A stretch of 64,000 nucleotides of DNA from Silanimonas sp. (GCF_027531545.1 NZ_JAPZSC010000006.1:1-64000); one strand, 5' to 3'; shown: positions 7,922-19,057, counted from the stretch's first letter. Made by a program: numbers and translations. The notes: generated by a model not told the origin, from the sequence alone.

Positions 7922-8694
7922 TTCAGCCTCGAGATCAGGGGTGGACTGCCTTTGGTATTTGCGCGTGATCGCTCGCGCTTGTCGAGCGGCTGCAAGTCGA
8001 CGGTCGGTACGGATGGGCGCGGCGGCGCGGTATTCCGAATCCAGTCTAGAACGTTCTTGGCCTGTTCCACGTAGAACGGCCTTGGCGCCAGTTCTCGGAA
8101 AGGGGCGAGCCGCACATGCATTGTGCATCTCGCGAGGCGCCGCCCGCAGCTACAGGGGCAGGGCCGCTTGTTTGCAACACGCTTGCGTTTTCCGAGCAGC
8201 TGAAGCGTTGTCGCAACCTTGGATGCCCCGACGACAGAGAAAAGGCGCTCGTAGTCATGCACAAGGCCCTGCGCACCGTGCGCAAGTTCGTCGAAAGGGA
8301 GCCCTGGCAGGCCTCGTTCTCGCCAAGAGGCGGCGTAAAGGAATGGGACGACGCACTTCTCGACGAAGTCGATGAGCGTCGGTTTTGGCCCGAGGACCTG
8401 CATCACCTTGAGCGGTGATCCCAGACAGAGGTCGCCGGAGGGATTTACGTGGTTCTCCGCAACAGCCGGTATTCGCTTGTCGTCCTCAAACACCTTTGGC
8501 AACGCGATCGTTGGATCGAGCGAGAACTCAACTCGAATCCGATACTCGTCTGCAATGGTCGGTTTGCCGGGCGCCGAGGCTTCGAAGCGAAGGCGGCCAG
8601 CAAGTACGGCCACCTTGCATTGACTAGTGGGACGTCGCCGAAAGCCCGGGAAGGCAGTCAAGAGGGCGGCGATGTCCGATTCCGTGAAGTGCAT
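7918..8694 (-). CDS. CBASS E2-like (ubiquitin-conjugating fold) protein with a SEC-C-type zinc motif
   Basis: A 258-residue protein. An N-terminal E2-like domain (about 1-125) has ENHVNPSGDLCLGS, giving His82 and the likely catalytic Cys90 in the arrangement seen in CBASS E2 proteins. A C-terminal cluster (C179, C181, C183, C190, H193) resembles a SEC-C zinc motif. There is no E1 or JAB protease gene beside it, so the system matches the type II-short layout. In such systems the E2 modifies the CD-NTase C-terminus to activate it. The start at 8694 forms a TAATG overlap with the CD-NTase stop; a second ATG at 8712 overlaps further and is less likely. Confidence 0.85.
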   Translation of the reverse strand: MHFTESDIAALLTAFPGFRRRPTSQCKVAVLAGRLRFEASAPGKPTIADEYRIRVEFSLDPTIALPKVFEDDKRIPAVAENHVNPSGDLCLGSPLKVMQVLGPKPTLIDFVEKCVVPFLYAASWRERGLPGLPFDELAHGAQGLVHDYERLFSVVGASKVATTLQLLGKRKRVANKRPCPCSCGRRLARCTMHVRLAPFRELAPRPFYVEQAKNVLDWIRNTAPPRPSVPTVDLQPLDKRERSRANTKGSPPLISRLK

Positions 8695-9866
8695 TAGCCC
8701 CGAGCGCGCCACGGAGCGGGGGCGGATTGAATCGATACGGCGCGGGGAGCCGGGCTTGTGCTTGAACCACCCGCTAGCGCTCTTGCGTCGTCCGGTTGTA
8801 GGGAAACCGAAAAAGCATCGTTTGCGATCTCCATGAGCTGCTGCGGTACGTCAACGGACTTCCAAGCCGAGAAATCTCGTCTCGCTGCATCAATCCAGTT
8901 GAAGAAGTTGTGCCTGAGCGGGCAGTTCGACCCGGTCCACCGATCGGCAAAGTTCTCGTTTGCATTGATCGGGTTCAAGATCTGCGTGACTCGATTCGCT
9001 CGAAGCTGTTCCAGTCGCTGCAGCGTCCGGTCGAGCGTCATTTCGAGTGACTCTCCCGCGAAGCAAGCCTGTCCAGCGATGGTCGTGATCAAGATCGACG
9101 CAGGCTTCAAGTCAGGCGCATCAGCAAACATGACGTCCCGATGCCTCTTGAGAAGCTGAACGACCTGCTGAAGGGGCTGGAGCGCGCGGAACACTGGGAC
9201 GGCATCGACTTGCGCCCGCTCCAACAGTGCACGGGGCCCGCCTGCCTCTATTCGGGAAAGGAACCAACGCTGGTAGCCACCTGGGTTGCTGGATGGCCAG
9301 TTGAGGGTTCTCTTCTCAAACTCAGGATGCTGATCATCAGTAATCCAGATCGCTCGTTGAGCGATCTCATTCGCCAACGATCGGTCCAGCCCTGCGTTGC
9401 TCATTCTCTCTGCAAGGATCGCCCGGTACTGATCGTCCGCACGGAGTGCCGGTACGACGTCCATGTGAAAGGCGAGCGCATCTTGGTAACTCAGCCGCCA
9501 GCAGCGGTGCTTCGATTCGAGCGGGCTATGGATTCCTCGCGCGTTTCGGTAAGCCTCAAGCTCGACTCGTACCATTCCCTTGAGTTCAGACTGCGAGCAT
9601 GAGTTTCGAGAAACACCCGTACGCAGCTTGCAGCTGAAATCGAGGTCGTATTCCTCCTTTGGGTTCACCGGCCTTATGGCCGTACCGAGGGCAAACGAGC
9701 CCTGCACGAAGATGTGCACATCAAACTTCGAGAGGATTGACTCGGGTCGTGACATCCAGCTCGACAGGTCAACATATCGACGCTCTGCACGTTCGTATGC
9801 GCCATCAGGCAGGTCAATATCTGTCAGCAGCGCTTCAAGCCGTGATGTCCGTTTCGAGTTGCTCAT
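8694..9866 (-). CDS. CBASS CD-NTase (cyclic oligonucleotide synthase)
   Basis: A 390-residue nucleotidyltransferase of the SMODS/CD-NTase type. The active site is visible as QGSFALGT (Gly56-Ser57), the two metal-binding aspartates in EYDLDF (74 and 76), and a third in FHMDVVPA (136). It should make a cyclic di- or trinucleotide on phage infection; the exact product cannot be read from the sequence. The last 25 residues are a Ser/Pro/Ala-rich, probably flexible tail ending in Gly390, fitting E2-mediated conjugation through the C-terminus. The ATG at 9866 follows a GAGGA site, with an in-frame stop about 80 bp upstream. First gene of the operon. Confidence 0.9.
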   Translation of the reverse strand: MSNSKRTSRLEALLTDIDLPDGAYERAERRYVDLSSWMSRPESILSKFDVHIFVQGSFALGTAIRPVNPKEEYDLDFSCKLRTGVSRNSCSQSELKGMVRVELEAYRNARGIHSPLESKHRCWRLSYQDALAFHMDVVPALRADDQYRAILAERMSNAGLDRSLANEIAQRAIWITDDQHPEFEKRTLNWPSSNPGGYQRWFLSRIEAGGPRALLERAQVDAVPVFRALQPLQQVVQLLKRHRDVMFADAPDLKPASILITTIAGQACFAGESLEMTLDRTLQRLEQLRANRVTQILNPINANENFADRWTGSNCPLRHNFFNWIDAARRDFSAWKSVDVPQQLMEIANDAFSVSLQPDDARALAGGSSTSPAPRAVSIQSAPAPWRARG

Positions 9867-10238
9867 CGTGTCCTCATGCTTCAGGTCCGCGGCCTTGAAT
9901 GCGTGGTCAGCGACGTCCGCGTCAGTCGCATCGCTACCGAATGTCAGGTGGTTCGTGCGTCATTGCCTCAGCATCGAATGCTCTTCGCCCGTACCTGTGG
10001 GCCAAGGCGCGTTTTCGCAAGGGGCATCATCGACCTCGCCAGTCTCAATCCTTGAGACAGGGCTTCCTCGCTGCTGGTACCGCGCGCTATTGCTAGGCGC
10101 CTCGCGGCACGGCTTCGGAGCGTCGGCCGTGCGCAATTCCCTGCGGAGGGCGAAAAGGTGCCGAACCCCTCCGAGAAGCGCCCTGAATGAGACAAAATGC
10201 GGAGATTCTCGGCCCCTGCCCGAACGGACTCTCCCGGC
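9867..10238. other. Divergent intergenic region between CBASS and hsdM
   Basis: This 372-bp interval separates the minus-strand CBASS operon from the plus-strand restriction locus and must hold both promoters. Short frames cross it but none has a ribosome binding site or recognisable product. I see no repeat or strong hairpin. Confidence 0.5.
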
Positions 10239-12082
<1,844 letters not shown>

Positions 12083-12086
<4 letters not shown>

Positions 12087-13333
12087 GGTTGCCGAAGTAC
12101 CCCGCCTACAAGGACAGCGGCGTCGAATGGATCGGCAATGTGCCATCGCATTGGGAGATCGGGCCCCTTAAGCGGCTTCTCGATCTCCAGAACGGCGCAG
12201 ACCACAAGGCCATCGAAACCGATGATGGCGTCCCGGTCATCGGTTCCGGTGGAGCGTTCGCATTTGCCTCGATGGCTATGTTTGATGGCGAATCGGTTTT
12301 GCTTGGCCGAAAGGGAACGATCGATCGCCCGATCTACGTCAATGGGCCCTTCTGGACCGTTGACACGATGTATTGGTCGAAGGTGAATCCTGGGGTTTCA
12401 GCGAAGTTCGCGTACTACTCAGCGACCACGATTCCTTTCGGCTACTACTCAACGAATACGGCCTTGCCCAGCATGACCAAGGCGGCGTTGAATGCACACG
12501 CTGTCGCATGCCCAGCGTATGACGAGCAGTCCGCCATCGCCGCATTCCTTGACCGCGAAACCGCCAAGATCGACGCCCTCATCACCGAGCAGGAGCGTTT
12601 GCTTGAGCGGCTCGCCGAGAAGCGCCAAGCCGTCATCTCACATGCGGTGACCAAGGGGCTCAATCCCGATGCGCCGATGAAGGATTCGGGTGTGGCATGG
12701 CTGGGAGACGTTCCGGCGCATTGGGGCATTAGGTCGATTTCTTCGGTGAGTACGAAGATCACCAATGGGTACGTCGGCCCGACAAGGGATGTACTAGTCG
12801 AGGACGGTGTTCGATACCTACAGTCTCTTCACATCAAGGGGAACCGAATTCGGTTTGATGTTCCCTACTTTGTTGGTGACGAATGGAGTCAGAAGCACAG
12901 CAAGTCCATTCTTGAAGCGGGTGACGTCTTGATTGTCCAAACCGGCGACATCGGACAGTCAGCCGTAGTTACTGAGGAATTCTCGGGTTGTAATTGTCAT
13001 GCGCTGATCATTGTTTCGCCCGTTCGAGAGTCGCTCGAAGGTGCTTGGCTTTCCTGGGTTCTCAACTCGCATTTTGGCGTCCAAAGTCTGCTGTCTATTC
13101 AGACCGGTGCGTTGCATCCGCATCTGAATTGCGGGAACGTGAAGCAGCTGCTTGTGCCGCTGCCGCCAGTGATTGAGCAGCGACAGATAATCAACTGGCT
13201 CGACCGAGAGCTGACTGTGTTCGATGAGCTTTCGGCCGAAGTGATTCGGGGTCTCGGCCTTTTGAGGGAGCGCCGGTCGGCCCTAATTGCCGCTGCAGTC
13301 ACCGGCAAGATCGACGTGCGAGAGGCCGCCTGA
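12083..13333 (+). CDS. hsdS: Type I restriction-modification specificity subunit S
   Basis: A 416-residue HsdS with the usual two-repeat layout. Target recognition domain 1 (about 30-150) is introduced by [18 protein letters not shown], and domain 2 (about 215-350) by the near repeat [18 protein letters not shown]. Each is followed by a conserved coiled segment ([21 protein letters not shown]; then [15 protein letters not shown]). The two domains define the halves of the bipartite recognition site, which cannot be predicted here. The recognition-domain DNA looks AT-richer than the conserved segments. The stop overlaps the next gene (TGATG). Confidence 0.93.
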
Positions 13334-13689
13334 TGGCCCGCCGCTACCGCCGCTCCTCATCGCCTGTAAGTGATGTCGCCGCGTCGTCGCGCCGTGGCCC
13401 TTGGTGGAAGCCGCTCGCCATCGGGGTATTCGCTTTTCTGCTGTTTGGCGTTGTGTATCCGCTAATCGTCCTCCATCTGCTCGCGGATGCGGACGCCGGC
13501 ATCCTCCGCCCTGTGCTGGATCAGGTGCTCGGCCGCCAGTGGCACCGGGCGTTCCTGATTGGCACCGCCTGCTTGTTGCTCGGCGCCGGACTTTCAGCGT
13601 GGAAGTATTGGCGGCAGGAGGCCCTGAGTCACGGCCAGTTGCAGGACGCCTCGTTCCTGTCGCGCCTGCTGGCGCGGTTCATGACCTGA
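13333..13689 (+). CDS. Small two-helix membrane protein embedded in the hsd locus
   Basis: A 118-residue protein with a basic Ser/Arg-rich N-terminus and two hydrophobic helices (about 28-51 and 73-90). It is translationally coupled to hsdS and is followed after 11 bp by the AbiGi-like gene. I do not recognise a family. Membrane proteins of this size are not part of the type I enzyme, so it may be an accessory or separate defence component (inference). Confidence 0.65.
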   Translation: MARRYRRSSSPVSDVAASSRRGPWWKPLAIGVFAFLLFGVVYPLIVLHLLADADAGILRPVLDQVLGRQWHRAFLIGTACLLLGAGLSAWKYWRQEALSHGQLQDASFLSRLLARFMT

Positions 13690-13700
13690 GTGAGACAGTG

Positions 13701-14459
13701 ATGCAGGAACTTGCCAGTCGAACGCTCTACCACTTCACGGGGCGCCCGCATCCCAAGGAAGATAGTGCGAACTTCGACACTCTGTGCAAGATATTGCGGT
13801 CGATGACGGTTCGGGCCTGCGATGTAGGGGGATCGCACAATGGCATCCGGATACGTCGAGACCCAAGCCGTGGCCTGTTGAACGGCGAACCGATCGAGCA
13901 GAGCGTGACTTGTCTCTGTGACATCCCTCGTAGTCTCTTGGGAGTGCATGCGCGCAGATACGGCCAGTTTGGCGTGGGTGTTTGTCGCGCCGCGGTCGTG
14001 AAGATGGGCACGCGCCCTGTCATTTATGTTCCCGTTTTCAGAACAGTAGGCGGAAGCTGGGCGGAGGGGCATCTCGCCGAAGTGTCAAACGTGCTGGATG
14101 GATTGCAGCGCTTTTCGGCTGAACCACCACCCGAACGTTCGAGGGTGGTTGACGCTCCCGCCATCGACGTGGACGACGCGTTGTGGGAAGCATCAGGCTT
14201 GATCAAGCGGGAATACCTCGCCTTCCTGAAGTTCTGGGACGTCAATCTGCCGGATGATCACGACGAGAACTTCTACCTGGAGCGTGAGTGGCGAAAGTTC
14301 GGCGACCTGCCTTTGGCGTCATGCCTAAGCGAGATCATCGCGCCGCCCGACTACCACGACGAGCTTAAAGCCATCATTGCCGAGTTGAGGGTGGGTGATC
14401 GCTACTTGCTTGGCGAGATCACTTACTCAAGTGTCCCGGATGTTCAAGGCCAACCCTGA
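13701..14459 (+). CDS. AbiGi-like abortive-infection family protein
   Basis: A 252-residue protein. The N-terminal LYHFTGRP, a following FDTLCKILRSM segment, VTCLCDIPRS and the YGQFGVGV stretch match the pattern of the AbiGi family, named from a putative abortive phage-resistance antitoxin of lactococci and common near restriction loci. The start at 13701 is an ATG just after the preceding stop; the frame stays open upstream but without a start context. It sits between hsdS and hsdR, pointing to a phage-response role. No AbiGii-type partner toxin is visible. DUF2971 is the main alternative assignment. Confidence 0.6.
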   Translation: MQELASRTLYHFTGRPHPKEDSANFDTLCKILRSMTVRACDVGGSHNGIRIRRDPSRGLLNGEPIEQSVTCLCDIPRSLLGVHARRYGQFGVGVCRAAVVKMGTRPVIYVPVFRTVGGSWAEGHLAEVSNVLDGLQRFSAEPPPERSRVVDAPAIDVDDALWEASGLIKREYLAFLKFWDVNLPDDHDENFYLEREWRKFGDLPLASCLSEIIAPPDYHDELKAIIAELRVGDRYLLGEITYSSVPDVQGQP

Positions 14460-14501
14460 GCAGCCGCGCTATTCTCCTATCCTCACATCACGGTTCCGAC
14501 C

Positions 14502-17500
14502 ATGAGCTTGCACAAGGAAGTCCACTTCGAGTCTGACCTCTGTGCGGCGATGGCCGCTCGGGGTTGGCTCTATGCCGAGAAAGACGGCGAGGGCTTCGAT
14601 CGCGCCAACGGGCTGTACCTGCCCGACCTGATCGCCTGGCTGGAGCAGACGCAGCCTCAAGCCTGGGCACTGGTCACCAAGAACCACGGCAGCGAAGCCG
14701 CCAAGCGAGTCGCCGAGCGCATCCGCAAAGGCCTCGATGAACGCGGCACGCTGGATGTCCTGCGCCGGGGCGTGGAGATGGTCGGCCTGAAGGCGCCGCT
14801 GACTCTGATGGGCCTGAAACCTTCGCTGCAAACCCCAGAGACGCTGGCGCGGTACAACGCCAATCGCCTGCGGGTGGTGCGGCAGGTGCGGCACTCGCCC
14901 AACAAGCCGAACGATGCGCTGGACCTCGTGCTGTTCTTGAACGGCATTCCGGTCGCGACCGCCGAGCTGAAGTCGGATTTCACCCAGGGCGTCGGCGATG
15001 CGGTCGACCAATACCGATTCGACCGCCACCCGCAGCCCAAGGGCGGCGTGAGCGAGCCGCTGCTGGCCTTCCCGGGCGGCGCCCTGGTGCACTTCGCGGT
15101 GAGCCAGAGCGAGGTCATGATGACCACGCGGCTCGCGGGCACGGAGACGCGCTTCCTGCCCTTTAATCGCGGCAACGACGGCGGTGCCGGCAATGCCCCG
15201 GTGAAGGGTGGCTACGCCACGGCCTACCTCTGGGAGGAGGTCTGGGAGCGCGAGAGTTGGCTACAGATCCTGCAGCGTTATCTGATCGCCAAGCGCGACG
15301 ACAAGAACAAGGTCAGCGCGGTCATCTTCCCCCGCTACCACCAGCTGGATGCCACCCGGAAGCTGGTGGACGACGTCCAAGCGAAGGGTCCCGGCGAGCG
15401 CTACCTGATCCAGCATTCGGCCGGGTCAGGCAAAACCAACTCCATCGCATGGACGGCCCACTTCCTCGCCGACCTGCATGACGCCCAGAACGAAAAGTTC
15501 TTCAGCAGCGTGCTGGTCGTGTCGGACCGCAACGTGTTGGACGCCCAGCTGCAGGAGGCGATCTTCGACTTCGAGCGGACGGCGGGTGTGGTGGCCACGA
15601 TCAGCTCAGACTCGGGGAGCAAGAGCGCCCAGCTCACGCAGGCCCTGAAGGACGGCAAGAAGATCATCGTCTGCACGATCCAGACCTTCCCCTTTGCCTT
15701 GCAGCAGGTGCAGGAGTTGGCCGCGACGGAGGGCAAGCGCTTCGCGGTCATCGCCGACGAGGCCCACAGCTCGCAGACCGGGCAGGCCGCCGCCAAGCTC
15801 AAGCAGCTGCTCTCGGCCGAGGAAATGGCCGAGCTGGAGGACGGCGGCGAAGTCGACACCGAGACCCTGCTGGCGGCAGGGATGGAAGCGCGGGTTGGCA
15901 CCAAGGGGCTGACCTATGTCGCTTTCACCGCGACGCCCAAGGCGAAGACGCTGGAACTGTTCGGCCGCCCGGGGCCGGACGGCCTGCCGCAGCCCTTCCA
16001 CGTCTACTCCATGCGTCAGGCCATCGAAGAGGGCTTCATCCTCGATGTGCTGAAGTACTACACGCCCTATGACCTGGCCTTCAAGCTGGCCCATGGGGGC
16101 CAAGAGTTCAGTGAGAAGGAGGTCGAGCGCTCCGCGGCGATGAAGGGGATCATGCAGTGGGTCCGCCTGCACCCGTGGAACATCGCCTCCAAGGTCCAGA
16201 TCGTCGTTGAGCACTACCGCGAGAACGTCCAGCCGCTGCTCGAAGGGCAGGCGAAAGCCATGGTGGTGGTGGCCTCCCGCAAGGAGGCCGTCCGCTGGCA
16301 GAAGGCCATCCGGGCTTACATCGACAGCAAGGGTTACGACCTTGGCGTGCTGGCGGCCTTCTCGGCTGAAGTGAACGACCCCGAGAGCTACCCGGAGCCG
16401 GTCACCGAAACGAGCAAGCTGCTGAATCCCGGGCTCAACGGACGCGACATCCGCGAGGCCTTCGCTCGCCCGGACTTTCACCTCCTCTTGGTCGCCAACA
16501 AGTTCCAGACCGGCTTCGACCAGCCCTTGCTCTGCGGCATGTACGTCGACAAACAGCTGGCCGGCATCCAAGCCGTGCAGACCCTCTCCCGCTTGAATCG
16601 GGCGCACAAGGGCAAGGACACGACCTACATCCTCGACTTCGTCAACGAGCCGGCCGAAGTCTTGAAGGCGTTCAAGACCTACTACGAGACCGCCGAACTC
16701 GAAGCGACCACCGACCCGAATCTTGTCTTCGACCTCCGGGCCAAGCTGGACGCGGCCGGCCACTACGACGCTTTCGAAGTGGATCGCGTCGCCAAGATCG
16801 AGATGGATCCGAAGGCGAGGCAGTACGAGCTGAGCGCCGCACTGGCTCCAGTCGCCGACCGTCTGTTGAAGCGCTACAAGGCCGCCCAGGTCGATAAGGC
16901 GACGGCAGAGGCAGCAGGGCAGGAGTCAGCGGCCAAGAAGGCCAAGGACACGTTGGAAGCGCTCGTGCTGTTCAAGGGCGACATGGGCGCTTACTGCCGG
17001 CTGTACTCGTTCCTGTCGCAGGTCTTCAACTACGGCAACACCGACATCGAAAAGCGCTTCATGTTCTACAAGCGCCTGATCCCGCTCCTCGACTTCGGCC
17101 GGGAGCGCGACGAGGTCGACCTCTCGAAGGTCGTGCTCACCCACCACACCCTTCGGAAGGGCGCCAAGGCGGCGTTGGACCTCCGCGACGGCGATCCTGA
17201 AAAGCTCCCCCCGATCGACGCCCCGGGTACGGGGGCCGTGCAGGACAAGGACCGCGTGCTGCTCGCTGAGATCATCGAGAAGGTGAACGGGCTCTTCGAG
17301 GGGCAGCTTACTGACAACGATCAACTCGTCTATGTGAACGGGGTGATCAAGGGCAAGCTGCTCGAGAATCAGACACTCATCGACCAGGCGGCAAGCAACG
17401 AGAAGATTCATTTCTCGAACAGTCCCGACCTCAGCATTGCACTCATGCAAGCGCTCATGGACGCGCTTGAGGCGCACACCGCCATGAGTCAGCAGGCGCT

Positions 17501-17615
17501 GGCCTCGAAGAAGATCCAGGACGGCTTGAAGGACATCCTGCTCGGGCCCGGTCAGTTGTATGAGTTGCTTCGTTCAAGAAGTGGGGTGGTCTCCCACTCC
17601 GATGCGCGCCAATGA
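14502..17615 (+). CDS. hsdR: Type I restriction endonuclease subunit R
   Basis: A 1037-residue HsdR of normal length. The N-terminal PD-(D/E)XK nuclease is seen in FLNGIPVATAELKSDF. The helicase motor follows, with Walker A HSAGSGKTNSI (about residues 307-317), DEAH in VIADEAHSSQTG, motif III AFTATPKAKT and the C-terminal RecA-like segment FQTGFDQPLLCGMYVDK. With HsdM and HsdS it translocates DNA and cuts unmodified sequence away from the recognition site. It has its own start region after a 42-bp gap from the AbiGi-like gene. Confidence 0.95.
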   Translation: MSLHKEVHFESDLCAAMAARGWLYAEKDGEGFDRANGLYLPDLIAWLEQTQPQAWALVTKNHGSEAAKRVAERIRKGLDERGTLDVLRRGVEMVGLKAPLTLMGLKPSLQTPETLARYNANRLRVVRQVRHSPNKPNDALDLVLFLNGIPVATAELKSDFTQGVGDAVDQYRFDRHPQPKGGVSEPLLAFPGGALVHFAVSQSEVMMTTRLAGTETRFLPFNRGNDGGAGNAPVKGGYATAYLWEEVWERESWLQILQRYLIAKRDDKNKVSAVIFPRYHQLDATRKLVDDVQAKGPGERYLIQHSAGSGKTNSIAWTAHFLADLHDAQNEKFFSSVLVVSDRNVLDAQLQEAIFDFERTAGVVATISSDSGSKSAQLTQALKDGKKIIVCTIQTFPFALQQVQELAATEGKRFAVIADEAHSSQTGQAAAKLKQLLSAEEMAELEDGGEVDTETLLAAGMEARVGTKGLTYVAFTATPKAKTLELFGRPGPDGLPQPFHVYSMRQAIEEGFILDVLKYYTPYDLAFKLAHGGQEFSEKEVERSAAMKGIMQWVRLHPWNIASKVQIVVEHYRENVQPLLEGQAKAMVVVASRKEAVRWQKAIRAYIDSKGYDLGVLAAFSAEVNDPESYPEPVTETSKLLNPGLNGRDIREAFARPDFHLLLVANKFQTGFDQPLLCGMYVDKQLAGIQAVQTLSRLNRAHKGKDTTYILDFVNEPAEVLKAFKTYYETAELEATTDPNLVFDLRAKLDAAGHYDAFEVDRVAKIEMDPKARQYELSAALAPVADRLLKRYKAAQVDKATAEAAGQESAAKKAKDTLEALVLFKGDMGAYCRLYSFLSQVFNYGNTDIEKRFMFYKRLIPLLDFGRERDEVDLSKVVLTHHTLRKGAKAALDLRDGDPEKLPPIDAPGTGAVQDKDRVLLAEIIEKVNGLFEGQLTDNDQLVYVNGVIKGKLLENQTLIDQAASNEKIHFSNSPDLSIALMQALMDALEAHTAMSQQALASKKIQDGLKDILLGPGQLYELLRSRSGVVSHSDARQ

Positions 17616-17704
17616 GTGGCACGATCCATCTGCTTGTCGGCTAGCAACCGAGTTGCCCAGTCAATTCGCTGGACTGCTCAGTTTCCCCAACTTTCCGGAT
17701 TCGA

Positions 17705-18031
17705 ATGAACAGTTACGAGAAGACGCTTATCACTGTCGCTGAGGTAAAGACGATCAATGCGCACATGGTCTCACTCGGCAAGATACGGGCGACATCGGAA
17801 GACCAAGAGCTCGGTTTCTACATCGCATCGCTTGTTTTGCATCTTCAGCAACAGCAGCAACAGCTTGGACAGATGAGGCAGAAGTCCATACCGACCTCTC
17901 TGACCTTTTACCCTACGTACGAGGTGTCTCGACTCGTACAGTACTGCCAGTATCAGTTGGCATCCAGCAAGCCTGAATGGCAAATCCTTGCTGAGAGGCA
18001 TGGTTGGATTCGTCCTGGGCAAGGTGTTTGA
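17705..18031 (+). CDS. Hypothetical protein with a polyglutamine stretch
   Basis: A 108-residue protein that I do not recognise. A run HLQQQQQQLGQM lies at its centre, and it ends in an RHGWIRPGQG segment. Its base composition is clearly more AT-rich than hsdR, suggesting a different origin. It lies between the restriction locus and the mobilisation gene. Confidence 0.5.
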   Translation: MNSYEKTLITVAEVKTINAHMVSLGKIRATSEDQELGFYIASLVLHLQQQQQQLGQMRQKSIPTSLTFYPTYEVSRLVQYCQYQLASSKPEWQILAERHGWIRPGQGV

Positions 18032-18206
18032 CGAAGCATCCTTCCATGCAATGAGTAAATTCTTACCTGTCGATGATGTTGTATGTGGAGTAGGGGATTG
18101 ATGGATTGATTTCTTCAGTAGAAACGTAGGAAGAGGCGGGGGATTTACTTCGCGCACTTACAGTTTCTACTCGCCAATTCGTGTCGGTTCAACTTCCACA
18201 CAAACT

Positions 18207-18235
18207 GAAGCCAGCGCCTTGTCGCTGGCTTTTTC
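18207..18235 (+). terminator. Terminator upstream of the relaxase gene
   Basis: AAGCCAGCG and CGCTGGCTT form a 9-bp stem followed by TTTT. It lies 28 bp before the relaxase ATG. The rest of 18032-18262 is AT-rich and would be the natural place for an oriT, but I cannot identify a nic site by eye. Confidence 0.7.
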
Positions 18236-18262
18236 ATTGGTCAGGAAAAAGGGTAGGTTGCT

Positions 18263-18967
18263 ATGGCAAGTTTTCACTATGAGCTGAAAAGTGGTCGGAA
18301 CGGGTACGACCACGCCCGTTACATCGCGCGCGAGGGCTTTCACAGCAAGCGAGAGGATCTGGTCGATGTCCAGTGCGGCAATCTGCCGGAGTGGGCAGAG
18401 GGGGATGTGGGGAAGTTCTGGAAGGCTGCGGATTCGCACGAACGCAAGAATGGAGCTGTTTATCGCGAGTCGATTGTTGCGCTCCCTGTCGAGCTGACTG
18501 TGGAGCAGAACAAGACTTTGGCGAGAGACATCATCACCAAGCTGGCGAGAGGAAAGCCTTACCAGGCAGCGATCCACGCGCCATCATCTTCGATTGAGCA
18601 GCATCCCAATCCGCATTTGCATCTCATGGTGTCGGATCGCATGGACGATGGGATTGAGAGGGATGAAACCACTTTCTTCGCTCGATACAACGGCAAGCAG
18701 CCATGCCAGGGCGGAAGGAGGAAAGACGGCGGCGGCAGCACGCGAATGGAAGTTCGTGACGCCTTGATCGCCAAGCGGAGGCTGGTCGCAGAGACGATCA
18801 ATCATCATCTTGGGATGCACGGCTTCAGCCTTCGTGTGGATCATCGAAAGCTTTCCGAACAGGGTTTGGATCGCAAGGCCGAACGACACTTGGGGCCCAT
18901 GCGCGTGCGTCAAATGGCTGAAAAGGAGAAGGCCACGTACGTGGCGGTTCGCAAGATTCTTCGCTAG
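18263..18967 (+). CDS. Short MobA/MobL-family relaxase
   Basis: A 234-residue protein equivalent to the N-terminal relaxase domain of MobQ-type mobilisation proteins. Tyr15 and Tyr20 (in GYDHARYIAREG) are candidate nicking tyrosines. The metal-binding histidines appear as H105 and the HLH at 118-120 (NPHLHLMVSDR), with the conserved RESIVALPVEL segment before them. It would nick a transfer origin to start mobilisation. Family members are often 350-700 residues with a primase or helicase extension; none is present, so this is a minimal or truncated form. No other transfer genes are on the island. Confidence 0.82.
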   Translation: MASFHYELKSGRNGYDHARYIAREGFHSKREDLVDVQCGNLPEWAEGDVGKFWKAADSHERKNGAVYRESIVALPVELTVEQNKTLARDIITKLARGKPYQAAIHAPSSSIEQHPNPHLHLMVSDRMDDGIERDETTFFARYNGKQPCQGGRRKDGGGSTRMEVRDALIAKRRLVAETINHHLGMHGFSLRVDHRKLSEQGLDRKAERHLGPMRVRQMAEKEKATYVAVRKILR

Positions 18968-19036
18968 TTCGCCGAGTACGTCCTCGGGTTTCGGCTAAAG
19001 GCCGTGGTGGCACACGCAGGATCAGGGGTGTTACAT

Positions 19037-19057
19037 GCGGGGGGTCACTCCCCCCGC
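19037..19057. terminator. Convergent GC hairpin between the relaxase and AlpA-like genes
   Basis: GCGGGGGG and CCCCCCGC form a perfect 8-bp stem with a five-base loop, straddling the stop codon of the minus-strand gene. There is no T-tract. Confidence 0.45.
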
